64,000 nucleotides of DNA, from contig JACTAT010000061.1 of NCBI GenBank assembly GCA_014526335.1, positions 1,116,598 to 1,180,597 of the forward strand, given 5' to 3'. Source of the stretch: Chrysaora quinquecirrha (Eukaryota; Cnidaria; Scyphozoa; Semaeostomeae; Pelagiidae). The position numbers were made by a program, and so were the translations under genes. Under the pieces are notes generated by a model that made no database searches, was not told the DNA's origin, and saw only the letters and a list, made by a program, of their open reading frames with translations. Below, in pieces: positions 53,972 through 64,000 of the stretch (within the stretch, counting starts at the first letter, position 1; each line of letters starts with the position of its first letter).

Positions 53972-56900
53972 CTGGAATAAAAATGTTATCCATACAGTAA
54001 AATGAACAATTTATTGTCTTCGAGTGGTGGAAAATTTCAAAACTTTGAGAAACAGCGGAAACAGCTCTGGAAATTCTTATTACCCATCTGACACTCCTCA
54101 GAGTATATACGTATCACCATTCAATTAATTCTATTTATCTTTTCGCTGTGTCCTGCAAGCTGATCGGTGTATAAAACACAATGCCAATTCGGCATCACTT
54201 TCTGTTGGGTGCATTTTGATCTGAAAAAACCTTTGAAGTATGTCCAGATTTGTTTCCGCTGTTCTTGAATTTCGGAAAGTGAACTTTGGATTTGAGCCTA
54301 AGGAAAGGGGGCGTTTGGGTTTCCAGTTACACGGTTTTGCCAATATTTTAGCTCGGGTTTTTGGTTTTTCCGAAAAATTACGTGGTTTTTTGGTTTTAAA
54401 AATCTCGTCGGTGAACGGTTTTACGTCATTTCCGGATAATTTTTCCGGTTTTTGATTAAGATTTTGCGTTTTGGTACTGAATGCCGACTCAGTGAAGCTA
54501 CAGGTGAGCCCGCAATGAAAACAAAAATTGTTAAGGGAGAGAAAAGAACTCAGACCTAGGGTTTTAATAGATTTTGTGCAATTTTTGTGAAAGCGGAGAC
54601 TTCGGGCCATACGGTTTTGTTCAAAATATCGCACGGTCTACGGTTTTTGAGAAATTTTCAGCGGTTTTACGCTTCCAAGCCCCCCAACATCCTCTAGGGG
54701 GAACTGTAGATGGTGGTTACGATAATTTGTTCCAAACGGCAAGTAAAAAGAATATAAATACTCAAACTTCTCAAAGGGATTTGAGAAAGGACATTAAGTC
54801 GAACATTGACGGTATTTCTAGCATCGAGTGATTGTTGTCAATTTCATCATTCATTGAGCCCATTAGTTATTTGCGACATTATTGTCAGCCCAGCAAGGAC
54901 GCCTGCGGTGGGGGGGCAAGGGGGGCAACTGCCCCTCCTGCCCTTATCCAAGGGGGGCAAGGAGGGGCAAGATGTGCCCTCAGCGACAACAATTATTTTT
55001 ATAATAGCTTTAAAGTTGTCTGATAAATATTGTAGAATAGAAGAAAGGCAAGAAACGTTTCCCACGTTTTCCAGGCTTCTGAAGGGCGTGGTCGCTTAAA
55101 ATTTTCTTGGGGGTTACACCCCCAAACCCCCTCAGTTGCCCTTCTTCAAACCTTTGCCCCCCCTTGCCCTCCATAAGTGCAGGCGTCCCTGCAGCCCAGT
55201 GATTGTGCATTCTATGTTTAATCCACTCAGTGGTGTTATGCAGCACGAGAACTATACTGTTACTATATATCACTTCGGCATGACGTCAGACAGCATTAAA
55301 ATTCTTTGAAATCACATGATATCGAGTTTTCGATATGAAAATCTTATAGAGCAGCCAAAACTTAGTCTAGGTACAAAGATTCACTGTCCTAGTGCTTGTG
55401 TTCTTAATTTTATGTACATTCAAAGTTTCTGATTTCAACAAGGCTTTGACCGCAAAAAATGAACGTGGGTGAAACTTTTTACCCCACACGGTCAAAGCCC
55501 TTATAAAATCGTAAACTTTGGACGCTCGTAGAATCAATAATACATGCGCTGAGATAGTAAAACTTTTGCACCTTGACTAGTTTTTGGGTGCTTTATACGA
55601 TTTTCGCATCGAAAGATTGATATCTTGCGATTTCGAAAAATTTAAATTCTACCGAAATGATCTATATTCAGTACTATGCACAAAGTCACAACAAAGTCAC
55701 AGACAGAAAATAAGTTTCCCTTGCTGCTCAGGAAAAAAGCTTCAAAGTAGCTGAATCAAATTTGAATAAAAAATAACATAGGGCCTTTAAGGCCTTGGTC
55801 AAACGATCAAACATTGCTGGTCCAGAATTTGCCATTCACTTGACAAGCAATGTTGGACCATTTGGACATGTCCCAAAGCATTGCTTAACAATCAGAATTA
55901 CTTATTGGTTGCTTGAAATTTAAAAAACATTTTCTACCTGTCGCAAGCAAAAAAGGTTTAACAAGCAATGTTTTAGGATGCGGCCAAACGGTAAAACATT
56001 TTTTCAACAAGCAAATTTCAGATGTTGCATGAACAATGTTTGATCCTAGAGCCATGACCTAAGACTAGTCAATAAAAGCATGGATGTCACAACAAGGTGA
56101 TTGCTTCTTTTTTGGCATGTTGCAATATTCTGAACTAAATGAGGCAGAAGAATGAAATAAAAATAGAAATAGAATAAGACAAAATGAAAGTAACTTACTT
56201 CTTGTTTCTCCAGTTTGCTTTGAGCATCGATGTGCACCATAATTTCACTCATGTTTGTCTCAAGAACCATTCCACCCATTACTATCTCATTCAATATATT
56301 ATGAACCTAGAACAATAAGAGAGAAACAATTAGGAAACCAAAACAGCAATATCTCAATTTTACAAAGTAGAGAAAAGCTGAGAATATAAGTCCCTCATTG
56401 CTATTGAATTGAACTAAAAAACTTTTGAAGCATAAACCCACAATACCACAGTGCTTCCCAGAAAATTGGACAGCAAAATTATCAAACAAATTTGAAGCTT
56501 GATCACTAAGGGACTAAACATGCGAAGCAGCAAGTTTTTTCGTTCATAATGATTTCCCACTAGTACCATAATAATAATAATATAATATAAGTATTAAAAG
56601 GGGCTGGAAGGCCAAGGCCTATCAAACCCTGTTGAGTACTGCTACTACAACTAATCTACTCGAATTTAAATTTCGAGTTTCCATTAAGACTGTCATAAAG
56701 TTTTTCAAAAGTCACTACGTCCTTTGCATCGACGACATTTACTGGTAAAGAGTTCCATTCCTTAACAATACGCTTCGAATAAAAATTTTTTCTAATATCT
56801 ATTCGCATTTATTTAAAACTATTTTGTATCTGTGGCCCCTAGTCTTGTTGACATTGCGCTTGAAGAACTTTAATGGGTTTGCGTCAATTAGGCCATGGAA

Positions 56901-59900
56901 CAGTTTGTATGTGGTAATCATGTCTCCACGTTTTCTTCTATACTTGAGAGTTGGCGATTTCAGAACTCGCAGTCTTTCGTTATATGAAAGTTGGCTGATA
57001 CCTCGAACAGGTTTTGTCGCTCGCCGTTGAACAGCTTCTAATTGTTTTATATGCTTAACCATATAAGGGTTCCATACGGATACAGAAGATTTCAGTAAGG
57101 GTCTAAGGAGACTCTTATAAAGGCCTATGAAAATACTGCTGTCTATATACGACATAGTGTCCTTTTAATTGATGCTAGCACTCCTGTGGCTTTTTTACAT
57201 ATTTCTGCAATGTGTTTATCGAATTTCAGCTTGTTATCCATATTCACTCCAAGGTCTTTCATGTCTTCAACTTGCGGTATGTTAGTTTCTGTACCGTCAA
57301 GAGATGTGATGATGTAAGCCTCTGCATTGTCTCTGCTATTTCCGAGTCGTAGCTGTTTGCATTTTTGCGAGTTTAAAGGTAGTTTCCAAGTTTTTGACCA
57401 ATTACATACTTGCAATATGTCAGACTGAATGCGGGTATGATTATTTTTTGCCTTAGCATATAGTTTGACGTCGTCCGCGAACATTTTAACTTTACAGGAT
57501 CCAATACGACATGGTAGGTCATTAACAAATATTAAGAACAATAAAGGTTTATAAAACAAAGAATTATCAGGCCAGTTGAAAGCAGAGGGACTTTTGGACT
57601 GGAGCCCCCACCCAACCATAATTTTAAAATGATAATACATATGAGGTCACAGAATCATTATGTCATCAGATACAACTCAATTGTTTAGCCTAGCCCCCCC
57701 CCCCCCCCAAAATCAGAGATTCCTTCCAACGGTTTTGATAATACATAATTTTCTTCATTAAAATTGGAACTTAAAAAATTGCAACAGTGGAAAAATTTTT
57801 GGACATACTTGAAAGCTTTTCTCATCTGACACTCCAAAGAGAATAAATTTTAGAAACAGACCAAAATGCTTGAAAAGTTAAAATTGTAAAAAAATTGTAG
57901 TGCTCTTACCTTATCAACATGGAATATCAAATCAAGCTCACAGACATTTTCAAAACATTTGTCAAGTGTTTCAACAAGAACCTGTTTTTGAAAAATGAAC
58001 AAACTGTTCAATATCAGTATAGTATGAAAACTAGATAAATAGATATCCTATTGTGAAATTTAAGCCACATATTACTGTAAATCATGGAAATGTCAAAAAC
58101 ATTCAAAATTACTCTATTTTCCTCCCTTCCCTTTCAGATGTCCCCTCAAATAAATGCCCCCTCTAAAACTTTTTATTTAAGTTATTTTGATATTTTAAGA
58201 CTGAAGAGAGAGGATACCTGAATCAGATCTAGAATTCCAAGTTCACTTTCAGAAGAATCAACACAGAATACAAAGTACAGTGTTGCATAATGTCTATAGA
58301 TCAGTCTGTAATCAGAGCCACCAATTAACCTGAAATGAAAGAATAACATATCAAATGAAGAACAAAATACATGGTTACTCCAAAACTTCATGAGCAAAAA
58401 CTAAAACAACAGCTCTCTCAAGTCAAACTATCATTATAGTGCTAGCTTTCTGAAGCAAATTTGTCTTCATTTTCAGCCTGCATGTTTAGTAATTTTAAAT
58501 TGTTAAAATCCATTTCAAATATATTCAAAAAATGAAAAGATAAAACTCTGAAGGCACAATATAATAAAAATTGTCACAGGGATGACCATAACAACTAAAA
58601 TTGTCACGTAGCAACGGATAGCTTTTTGAATAAAATGTTGATTTTGTTGAACTATTTGCAATATGTTCGGCTTGTTGCCAATAATTTTGTAACATGTAGC
58701 CAGTTTTTTGCATTGGTGACACAACACGTTGCATTGTTTTCATGAATTTTCCTGAAAATTTCTAGCACCTATTCTTCTTATCACGCAAGTTGATTGTTAC
58801 AGAAATTTGTTGCAGCAACATTTTTATTGCAGGGTGCAGCCACCTCAGGATTTGTCAAAACAGGATATTTGCAGGTCAAGGTTAAGTGTAAGAAAACCAC
58901 TGACACCTCAAACAGTCAGCTACAGACCGGTTTTGCCAATTTCAGGGCTCATCAGTGCATCTAGACTGAGTGAGGACCTTAGCCCAATGTTAGACGTCAG
59001 GCATCAGGCTGTCAGTGGTATTACACGTGGGAGGTGGAATTAAGTAGCAGAGAAGAACAAATGGACCTTTGAGACGTGACAGTCTGTTAACAACCAAAGA
59101 GTGGCACCGCTAAGCAAGTGCTACTAGATGCCCTCTGGGGACTGTTGCCATCCCACAGTGCAGTTGTAGTTAAAGGCTATGTGTAAGAATTTGCAGATTT
59201 TGCATCACCAAAACCGGTGAAAAATTGCACACGTAGTGGTGGCTTTAAACATTATATAACTGAGGCAAATACAACAGTATCTGTGCACTAGTCTTTGTAA
59301 TATGAAAATAGGCTGCGTGCGGCATTTTGCGCACCTTAATCAGGACTTCGCTTGTAATGGCATGCAGTAAAAAAGTGCTGATTTTTCCGTTAACTGACAT
59401 AATATAAGACTTTTCATGTTCATTTTACTTTATATCAAGAAATCATCAAAAACTTTTAATAAACTGCTGCTTTCACAAAGACCTTGACAGAGAAATCGTA
59501 AATAGACAATTCAGGAGGCCTAATCTTTTGAGAAAATCTTTAAAAAAAAGTGATTTGGCCTTTGAATTTTGCTCTTGTATTTTTTGCAATTTTGGTGCAA
59601 TTAAACCCAAGTAAACCCAAAGGCCCTAGCTTTTGACTATGGATGAAATTTCGCTCCAAAAATCTGGAAATTCCATCGCTTTGCATGTGCGATCATTGGC
59701 ATGCCTTGAATGATTTGGGCGTGTGTTGAGATGTGTGCGTGGGATCACACACCTCAAAGTCAGGGACGGAGCAACAACAAATTTTTAGGGGGGCACAGAG
59801 ATAAAATTTGCAGACAGAAGGGCGTGGCTTTTGTAGCCACACCCACTTTTTCATTTTGGTTTTTCCGATAATCAACATGAAATCTAATTTAATAACAAGA

Positions 59901-60743
59901 CTCGCTTTAATTTATCTTAAAGAATCTAACATTTTTCTTTTTTGTTTGCGTTTTGTGGCTGATTTATCCATTTCATCGATCCTTATACTGTATGTACTGT
60001 ATAAGCTTCGAAGATAGACCTTCTTTGTGCTGATGTTTGCAACATTGGGGGGTACATCACCCCCTGTACCCCCCTTTGGCAACGCCCCTGCGCAAAGTAC
60101 AAAGACTGGTGCACAAATATTAAAGGGTTTCAAGGAATTTTGGTCAGAGATATTACTCACGTTCCTCCTTCAAGAAAATTACATACAGCATCATCTCTCT
60201 TTGACACCAAATGAAATGTTTCCCTAATTATTTGTTGTTTCATGTCTTCACTCTGGATAAAGAATACAAAATAATAAATTTTTACTTTATAGTGACTATC
60301 AAAGCAATAACATTTATTATGATGATCAATGCAAAAGAAGTATAATTGTCATAGTCAGTGGCCCTCCTTTTGTAAAAGAACAAGATAATTTTTACAGAGG
60401 GTTGATGTTCTTATTAATTTCATAATTTGAGCCTAATAAAAGTAACTCAAAATCTGAAAATTTCAAATAACTAGCACAGAACTGCAAAATATTTCCCAAA
60501 CACAGATCATGCTCCTATCGATGCGCTATTCTCTTTCAACGTTGCTTTTATGTTTGAAAAGAACACGGTAGTGGCCTAGTAGGTCATCTTCCTGCTGGCC
60601 TGCCTAGGCCATTCTTGGCGTCTTAACAGCAAAAAGGATAAGATTGTTTTCAAGGCTATATGCCTTCTACTTACGTAGTGGGTGAAAAATTTCGAGAGTC
60701 TTGGTTTTCCATGATTATTAAACACTAAAACTGCTTTTATCAT
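53831..60743 (-). CDS. AP3S1: AP-3 complex sigma subunit, complete, 6 exons
   Basis: Small sigma chain of the AP-3 adaptor, which sorts cargo from endosome/Golgi to lysosomes and related organelles. Exons in transcript order: 60675-60743, 60161-60252, 58218-58329, 57910-57981, 56199-56306, 53831-53971; 594 nt, 197 codons plus stop, with perfect phase agreement. Seen: MIKAVLVFNNHGKPRLSKF, LIRETFHLVSKR-type segment, LIGGSDYRLIYRHYA, FCVDSSESELGILDLIQ, FENVCELDLIFHVDK and GGMVLETNMSEI, the longin-like sigma fold and the AP3-specific signature. The C-terminal tail (NLPNIPNIAKNLHNLNLP) is Asn/Pro/Leu-rich as in AP3S1/2. One unusual residue: EGGT where vertebrates have EGGL, at the exon 2/3 junction. 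The penultimate intron region carries a LINE fragment. Vertebrates have two paralogues; AP3S1 versus AP3S2 cannot be decided. Confidence 0.95.
54165..54690. repeat. CGGTTTT-rich repeat region
   Basis: Many CGGTTTT/GGGTTTT words and a CCAAGCCCCCCAACATCC end, resembling 36327-36637. Its 167-codon reverse frame is low-complexity and not treated as a gene. In the last AP3 sigma intron. Confidence 0.45.
54898..55193. mobile_element. MITE with GGACGCCTGC ends
   Basis: GGACGCCTGCGGTGGGGGG left and CAGGCGTCCC right, with GGGGCAAGG words inverted inside; about 295 bases. Confidence 0.65.
55270..55670. mobile_element. long palindromic element, GATCATTTCG family
   Basis: CACTTCGGCATGACGTCA left, CTACCGAAATGATC right; opposite orientation to 20721-21115 with the same TGACCGCAAAAAATGAACG core. 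Confidence 0.65.
55788..56063. mobile_element. MITE, CAAACATTG family
   Basis: TAAGGCCTTGGTCAAACGAT left; GTTTGATCCTAGAGCCATGA right. Between AP3 sigma exons 5 and 6. Confidence 0.65.
56199..56306 (-). CDS. AP3S1: AP3 sigma exon 5
   Basis: 36 codons VHNILNEIVMGGMVLETNM and SEIMVHIDAQSKLEKQE; donor GTAAGT chosen over a second GT four bases further. Confidence 0.96.
56590..57640 (-). mobile_element. LINE fragment, reverse transcriptase 3' half
   Basis: Minus strand. First frame (57143-57640) has LLFLIFVNDLP and FADDVKLYAKA, the RT motif with the catalytic Asp pair, then WSKTWKLPLNSQKC and LGVNMDNKLKFDKHI. A second frame (56799-57155) continues with YKSLLRPLL, SVSVWNPYMVKHIKQLEAVQ and RRATK, so there is one frameshift near 57150. 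The part upstream of LLFLIF is missing. CR1/Jockey-type non-LTR element; inactive. Sits in the AP3 sigma intron between exons 4 and 5, same strand as the gene. Confidence 0.85.
57910..57981 (-). CDS. AP3S1: AP3 sigma exon 4
   Basis: 24 codons VLVETLDKCFENVCELD then LIFHVDK, phase 0 both ends. Confidence 0.96.
58218..58329 (-). CDS. AP3S1: AP3 sigma exon 3
   Basis: Encodes LIGGSDYRLIYRHYATLYF and VFCVDSSESELGILDLIQ, the most conserved stretch of the subunit. Confidence 0.97.
58350..60150. other. AP3 sigma intron 2
   Basis: No further exon is needed or seen. 59760-60090 has GC-rich ends (GTCAGGGACGGAGCAAC, GGCAACGCCCCTGC) and may be another degraded MITE. Confidence 0.4.
60161..60252 (-). CDS. 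AP3S1: AP3 sigma exon 2
   Basis: Encodes SEDMKQQIIRETFHLVSKR and DDAVCNFLEGG, ending with two bases of the next codon before GTGAGT. Confidence 0.94.
60675..60743 (-). CDS. AP3S1: AP3 sigma exon 1
   Basis: ATG at 60743-60741; MIKAVLVFNNHGKPRLSKF then FTHY and GTAAGT. First beta strand of the sigma fold. Confidence 0.95.
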
Positions 60744-61039
60744 CTTAAAATGTTGAACTCCGAGCTCAAGCGAACTTTGTGAAAAGAAATTGGTGAGACG
60801 GTGTGGCATGTAAATCTGCATGGTAACCAGAACTGCGTGGGACATGCAAAGCTGATTTTGACGTAGGGTCACATGTCAAACATCATTTTGCGTATACTCA
60901 AGATCGCAAAATAAGGTTTCGCGTTCTCAAAAAATGACCAAAACAACACAAACAAACACAAATAACACATCACAGAATACAATAAAAGTAAGAGATGAAG
61001 AAGAAACAGAAAAAACTAAAATACAGTAAGCAATTGTTA

Positions 61040-61935
61040 CTAAAAATTTTCAATACAAAGGATTCATGTAATGAAGCATATAATCTTCCCGGGGGGGGTA
61101 CTTCAATGTGTCCATGTTTAGACGTGAATCTGGACTTTGACAAAAGGACCCATTTGTATGATAGGATTTTCAAGGATTTCTGACCCATTTGCATGAAAAT
61201 CGGGAAATTTCAAGCCCTTGTGTATGAATTTGGTTGATTTTAAAACCCTTTTACAGTGCTAGAATTCACGAAAGGTCTCGCAAAATCGAATCTGACGGCG
61301 ATTCTTTGCAATCAATGTGACTGAGCTCTGTTGTTGCTGCTAATTCATCGTTTGGAAAGCAAAAAACAAAGTAGAAAGGTTGTCAGCCACTTTGCGGTAA
61401 ATCATAATGGGACTTTTTGGTAAGAAAATCCTAAAATACCAACCCATCAACCAGAATCGAGCAGAATATCAGACCCATGTGTAGAGAAATTCAGTCGAAA
61501 AAACCCATCCATATGAGCGGCACGTCTGGTATGTCTACATATTGAAGTACCCCCCCCGGGATAATCTTGTGCAAGGTATGCGACAGAACGAGCAGAATTC
61601 CTCCTGAAAATGCAAGACCTTTGCCCAAACTTCGAACTGATTCAATCATTTGACCTAAAATATTACTATTTAATGACTAATGAAGATCCTACTATTCTAA
61701 AAGCTTTTGGTGAATTTTTGCATACAATATACAACAAACGTATTAAGAATGATTAACTAGAGAATATTTGTTATATATATCCATTTTTTATGCTCAATAA
61801 TGAGCTATCCTTCTTTTAATTTGATTTATTACTATTTTGTATTGTAACATTAACCTCTATGTCTTTTTGTTATTTTGATATTTAGTTTTGACCATGTATC
61901 AAATGATATTGTGTCATGAATAAAAAAAAAAAGTA
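61040..61935 (+). mobile_element. LINE 3' end, split by a MITE
   Basis: Before the insertion: KDSCNEAY; after it: CARYATERAEFLLKMQDLC, YYLMTNEDPTILKAF and LHTIYNKRIKND, stop. The C...E...H...C and R...YLMTNED order is that of the C-terminal tail of CR1/Jockey-like ORF2 proteins. One frameshift near the insertion. Ends in a short A tail at 61919-61932. Confidence 0.65.
61088..61560. mobile_element. hAT-like MITE with 8-bp target duplication
   Basis: CCCGGGGGGGGTACTTCAAT left and ATTGAAGTACCCCCCCCGGG right; flanked by ATAATCTT at 61080-61087 and 61561-61568. An 8-bp duplication is the hAT hallmark. About 473 bases, non-coding. Confidence 0.85.
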
Positions 61936-62480
61936 ATGATAAACCAACCCAAGAAAACCTGGGGGCATTCCACTTCGGAAGACACGGGGTTTCCATTCAT
62001 GGAAACAGATTTTTAATTCATAAAACTTTCCAATAAACAGACGAATTTGTCTATAAGAAACCCTTTACAACAAACCCAGACTTTTGAGTGGTCAAAAATT
62101 TAAGCAGCACCAGTGACTTTTCACAAAGAAACTCTTCATCTCGATTCGCAAAATATTCTATTTTTAATTTCCGTGTTTCGTCTAGGATAAAGTAATTCTA
62201 TTACGCACACACCAATTGGAAGTCGACAGCAATCAAGTACGATCGATTTTCAGATACTAACCCTTCAGACAAAATTGCTATTTCACCCTATAGTTTTTCA
62301 AGAGCCTCGTAAGCACCTTTCAGTGAGCACAGGGACAAATTTTAAGTTTTTGTATAACAAATGCGTTTAACTAAGCAGTTTTTTCGCAATACCACGCAGA
62401 ATTTCATGACGAAAATCACTAGCAAATAGCTAAAAGAGTTTAATTGTATCATTCGAATCGCTAGTAAGTTATAACAGTTA
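61936..62480. other. spacer before satellite
   Basis: No gene seen; AT-rich. Confidence 0.35.
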
Positions 62481-63640
62481 GAAACAGATTTTAAGTTGAT
62501 AGGACTTTAAAATTTCCGAAAAATATACCCACGCAGATTTTCTCACATGGCCACGCAGAAATTTATAAGGCTCAGCATGAAAAATCTGCGTGGCCTAAAT
62601 TACTTGAAGAAGAAAGAGACCAAACGAATAAAACAGTTTCATCATGGAAATCGAAGCTTTGCCAAATAAATAGAAACAGTTTTTAAGTTGATAAGGCGTT
62701 AAAATTTCCTAAAAAATATACCCACGCAGTTTTTTTCACATGGCCACGCAGAAATTTATAAGGCTCAGTATGAAAATTTCTGCGTGGCCTAAATCACTTC
62801 AAGAAGAAAAGACCTAACGAATAAAAACAGTTTCATCATGTAAATCGAAGCTTTGCCAAATAATAGAAACAGTTTTTAAGTTGATAACGCTTTAAAATTT
62901 CCTAAAAAATATACCCACGCAGTTTTTTTCACATGGCCACGCAGAAATTTATAAGGCTCAGTATGAAAATTTCTGCGTGGCCTAAATCACTTCAAGAAGA
63001 AAAAGACCTAACGAATAAAAACAGTTTCATCATGGAAATCGAAGCTTTGCCAAATAATAGAAACAGTTTTTAAGTTGATAAGGCTTTAAAATTTCCTAAA
63101 AAATATACCCACGCAGTTTTTTTCACATGGCCACGCAGAAATTTATAAGGCTCAGTATGAAAATTTCTGCGTGGCCTAAATCACTTCAAGAAGAAAAAGA
63201 CCTAACGAATAAAAACAGTTTCATCATGTAAATCGAAGCTTTGCCAAATAATAGAAACAGTTTTTAAGTTGATAAGGCTTTAAAATTTCCTAAAAAATAT
63301 ACCCACGCAGTTTTTTTCACATGGCCACGCAGAAATTTATAAGGCTCAGTATGAAAATTTCTGCGTGGCCTAAATCACTTCAAGAAGAAAAAGACCTAAC
63401 AAATAAAAACAGTTTAATCATGTAAGTCGAAGCTTTGCCAAATAATAGAAACAGTTTTTAAGTTGATAAGGCTTTAAAATTTCCTAAAAAATATACCCAC
63501 GCAGTTTTTTTCACATGGCCACGCAGAAATTTATAAGGCTCAGTATGAAAAAATCTGCGTGGCCTAAATTACATGAAGAAGAAGAAGACCTAACAAATAA
63601 AAACAGTTTAATCATGTAAATCGAAGCTTACATGAAAATT
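62480..63640. repeat. 194-bp satellite, six direct copies
   Basis: CCCACGCAG recurs at about 62529, 62721, 62913, 63108, 63302 and 63497. Each unit has a hairpin GGCCACGCAGAAATTT ... AAATTTCTGCGTGGCC and a spacer with ATCGAAGCTTTGCC. The first copy is the most diverged. Confidence 0.9.
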
Positions 63641-64000
63641 ATTGGAAAATTTCAAAGTCTTATGAACTGAAAAGCTGTTTCTATCAATTCCTATAAGTGC
63701 ACTCGATACTTTGAAACTGTTTATATTAGCCAGTTCTATTTCGTCTAAAAGTAAATTAGGCCACGCAGATTTTTTCATACTGAGCCTTATAACTTTCTGC
63801 GTGGCCTAATGAAAAAACTGCGTGGGTATATTTATTGGAAAATTTCAAAGTCTTATGAACTGAAAAGCTGTTTCTATCAATTCTTAAAAGTGCACTCGAT
63901 ACTTTGAAACTGTTTATATTAGCCAGTTCTATTTCGTCTAGAAGTAAATTAGGCCACGCAGATTTTTTCATACTGAGCCTTATAACTTTCTGCGTGGCCT
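63640..64000. repeat. 192-bp satellite, inverted block
   Basis: AGGCCACGCAG at 63759 and 63951, GGAAAATTTCAAAGTCTTAT at 63643 and 63837. Hairpin is the reverse of the previous block, but the spacer (ATCAATTC...TGCACTCGATAC) is different. Runs off the window. Confidence 0.85.

Noticed and set aside
54131..54634. 167-codon open frame on the minus strand
   Set aside because: Low-complexity Lys/Ser/Thr-rich translation of a CGGTTTT-rich repeat; overlaps an intron of AP3 sigma and shows no domain.
62480..64000. Possible CRISPR array
   Set aside because: Repeat units are 194 bp with near-identical 'spacers', in a eukaryotic genome with introns; it is a satellite.

Overview
This is a 64 kb piece of an AT-rich animal genome with short exons, GT-AG introns and dense small transposons. 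The gene set (polycystin-1-like, Rab26/37-like, PARP3 with a SAP domain, AP-3 sigma) together with the abundance of short inverted-repeat elements and 5S-derived SINEs is what I would expect of an anthozoan cnidarian such as a coral or sea anemone. That assignment is an inference; the sequence itself only proves a metazoan-type nuclear genome. There are no prokaryotic genes, CRISPR arrays or rRNA operons.

Layout. (1) 1-9250, plus strand: the 3' part of a polycystin-1-like gene, ten exons running from the linker before the second half of the membrane region to the stop codon at 8968, with one reading-frame break in exon 4797-5684. (2) 12157-32251, minus strand: a Rab26/37-like GTPase with two alternative first exons and a dicysteine C-terminus; the exon that should carry the G3/switch II motif is not found. 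Its introns hold a 4.7 kb array of tandem foldback elements (21856-26573). (3) 32496-45660, plus strand: a complete twelve-exon PARP3 gene, 579 codons, SAP-WGR-regulatory-ART. Its ATG is only 244 bp from the upstream first exon of the Rab gene, so the two genes appear to share a divergent promoter. (4) 45661-53830: a gene-free, repeat-filled interval with a tandem segmental duplication. (5) 53831-60743, minus strand: a complete six-exon AP-3 complex sigma subunit gene, with a LINE reverse-transcriptase fragment in one intron. (6) 60744-64000: a LINE 3' end split by a hAT-like MITE with a perfect 8-bp target duplication, then a 194-bp satellite whose orientation flips near 63640.

The four genes are not a pathway. 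Polycystin-1-like proteins are membrane channel/receptor subunits, Rab26/37 and AP-3 act in vesicle traffic (secretory granule and endosome-lysosome routes), and PARP3 acts at DNA breaks. Non-genic sequence is dominated by at least a dozen MITE families, two SINE families (one derived from 5S rRNA, one from a tRNA), LINE remnants and two satellites. I found no clear candidate for a wholly new biological system; the strongest oddities are the foldback array, the Rab gene lacking its G3 exon, the polycystin frame break, the divergent PARP3/Rab promoter and a MITE superfamily whose terminal word is reiterated inside each copy.
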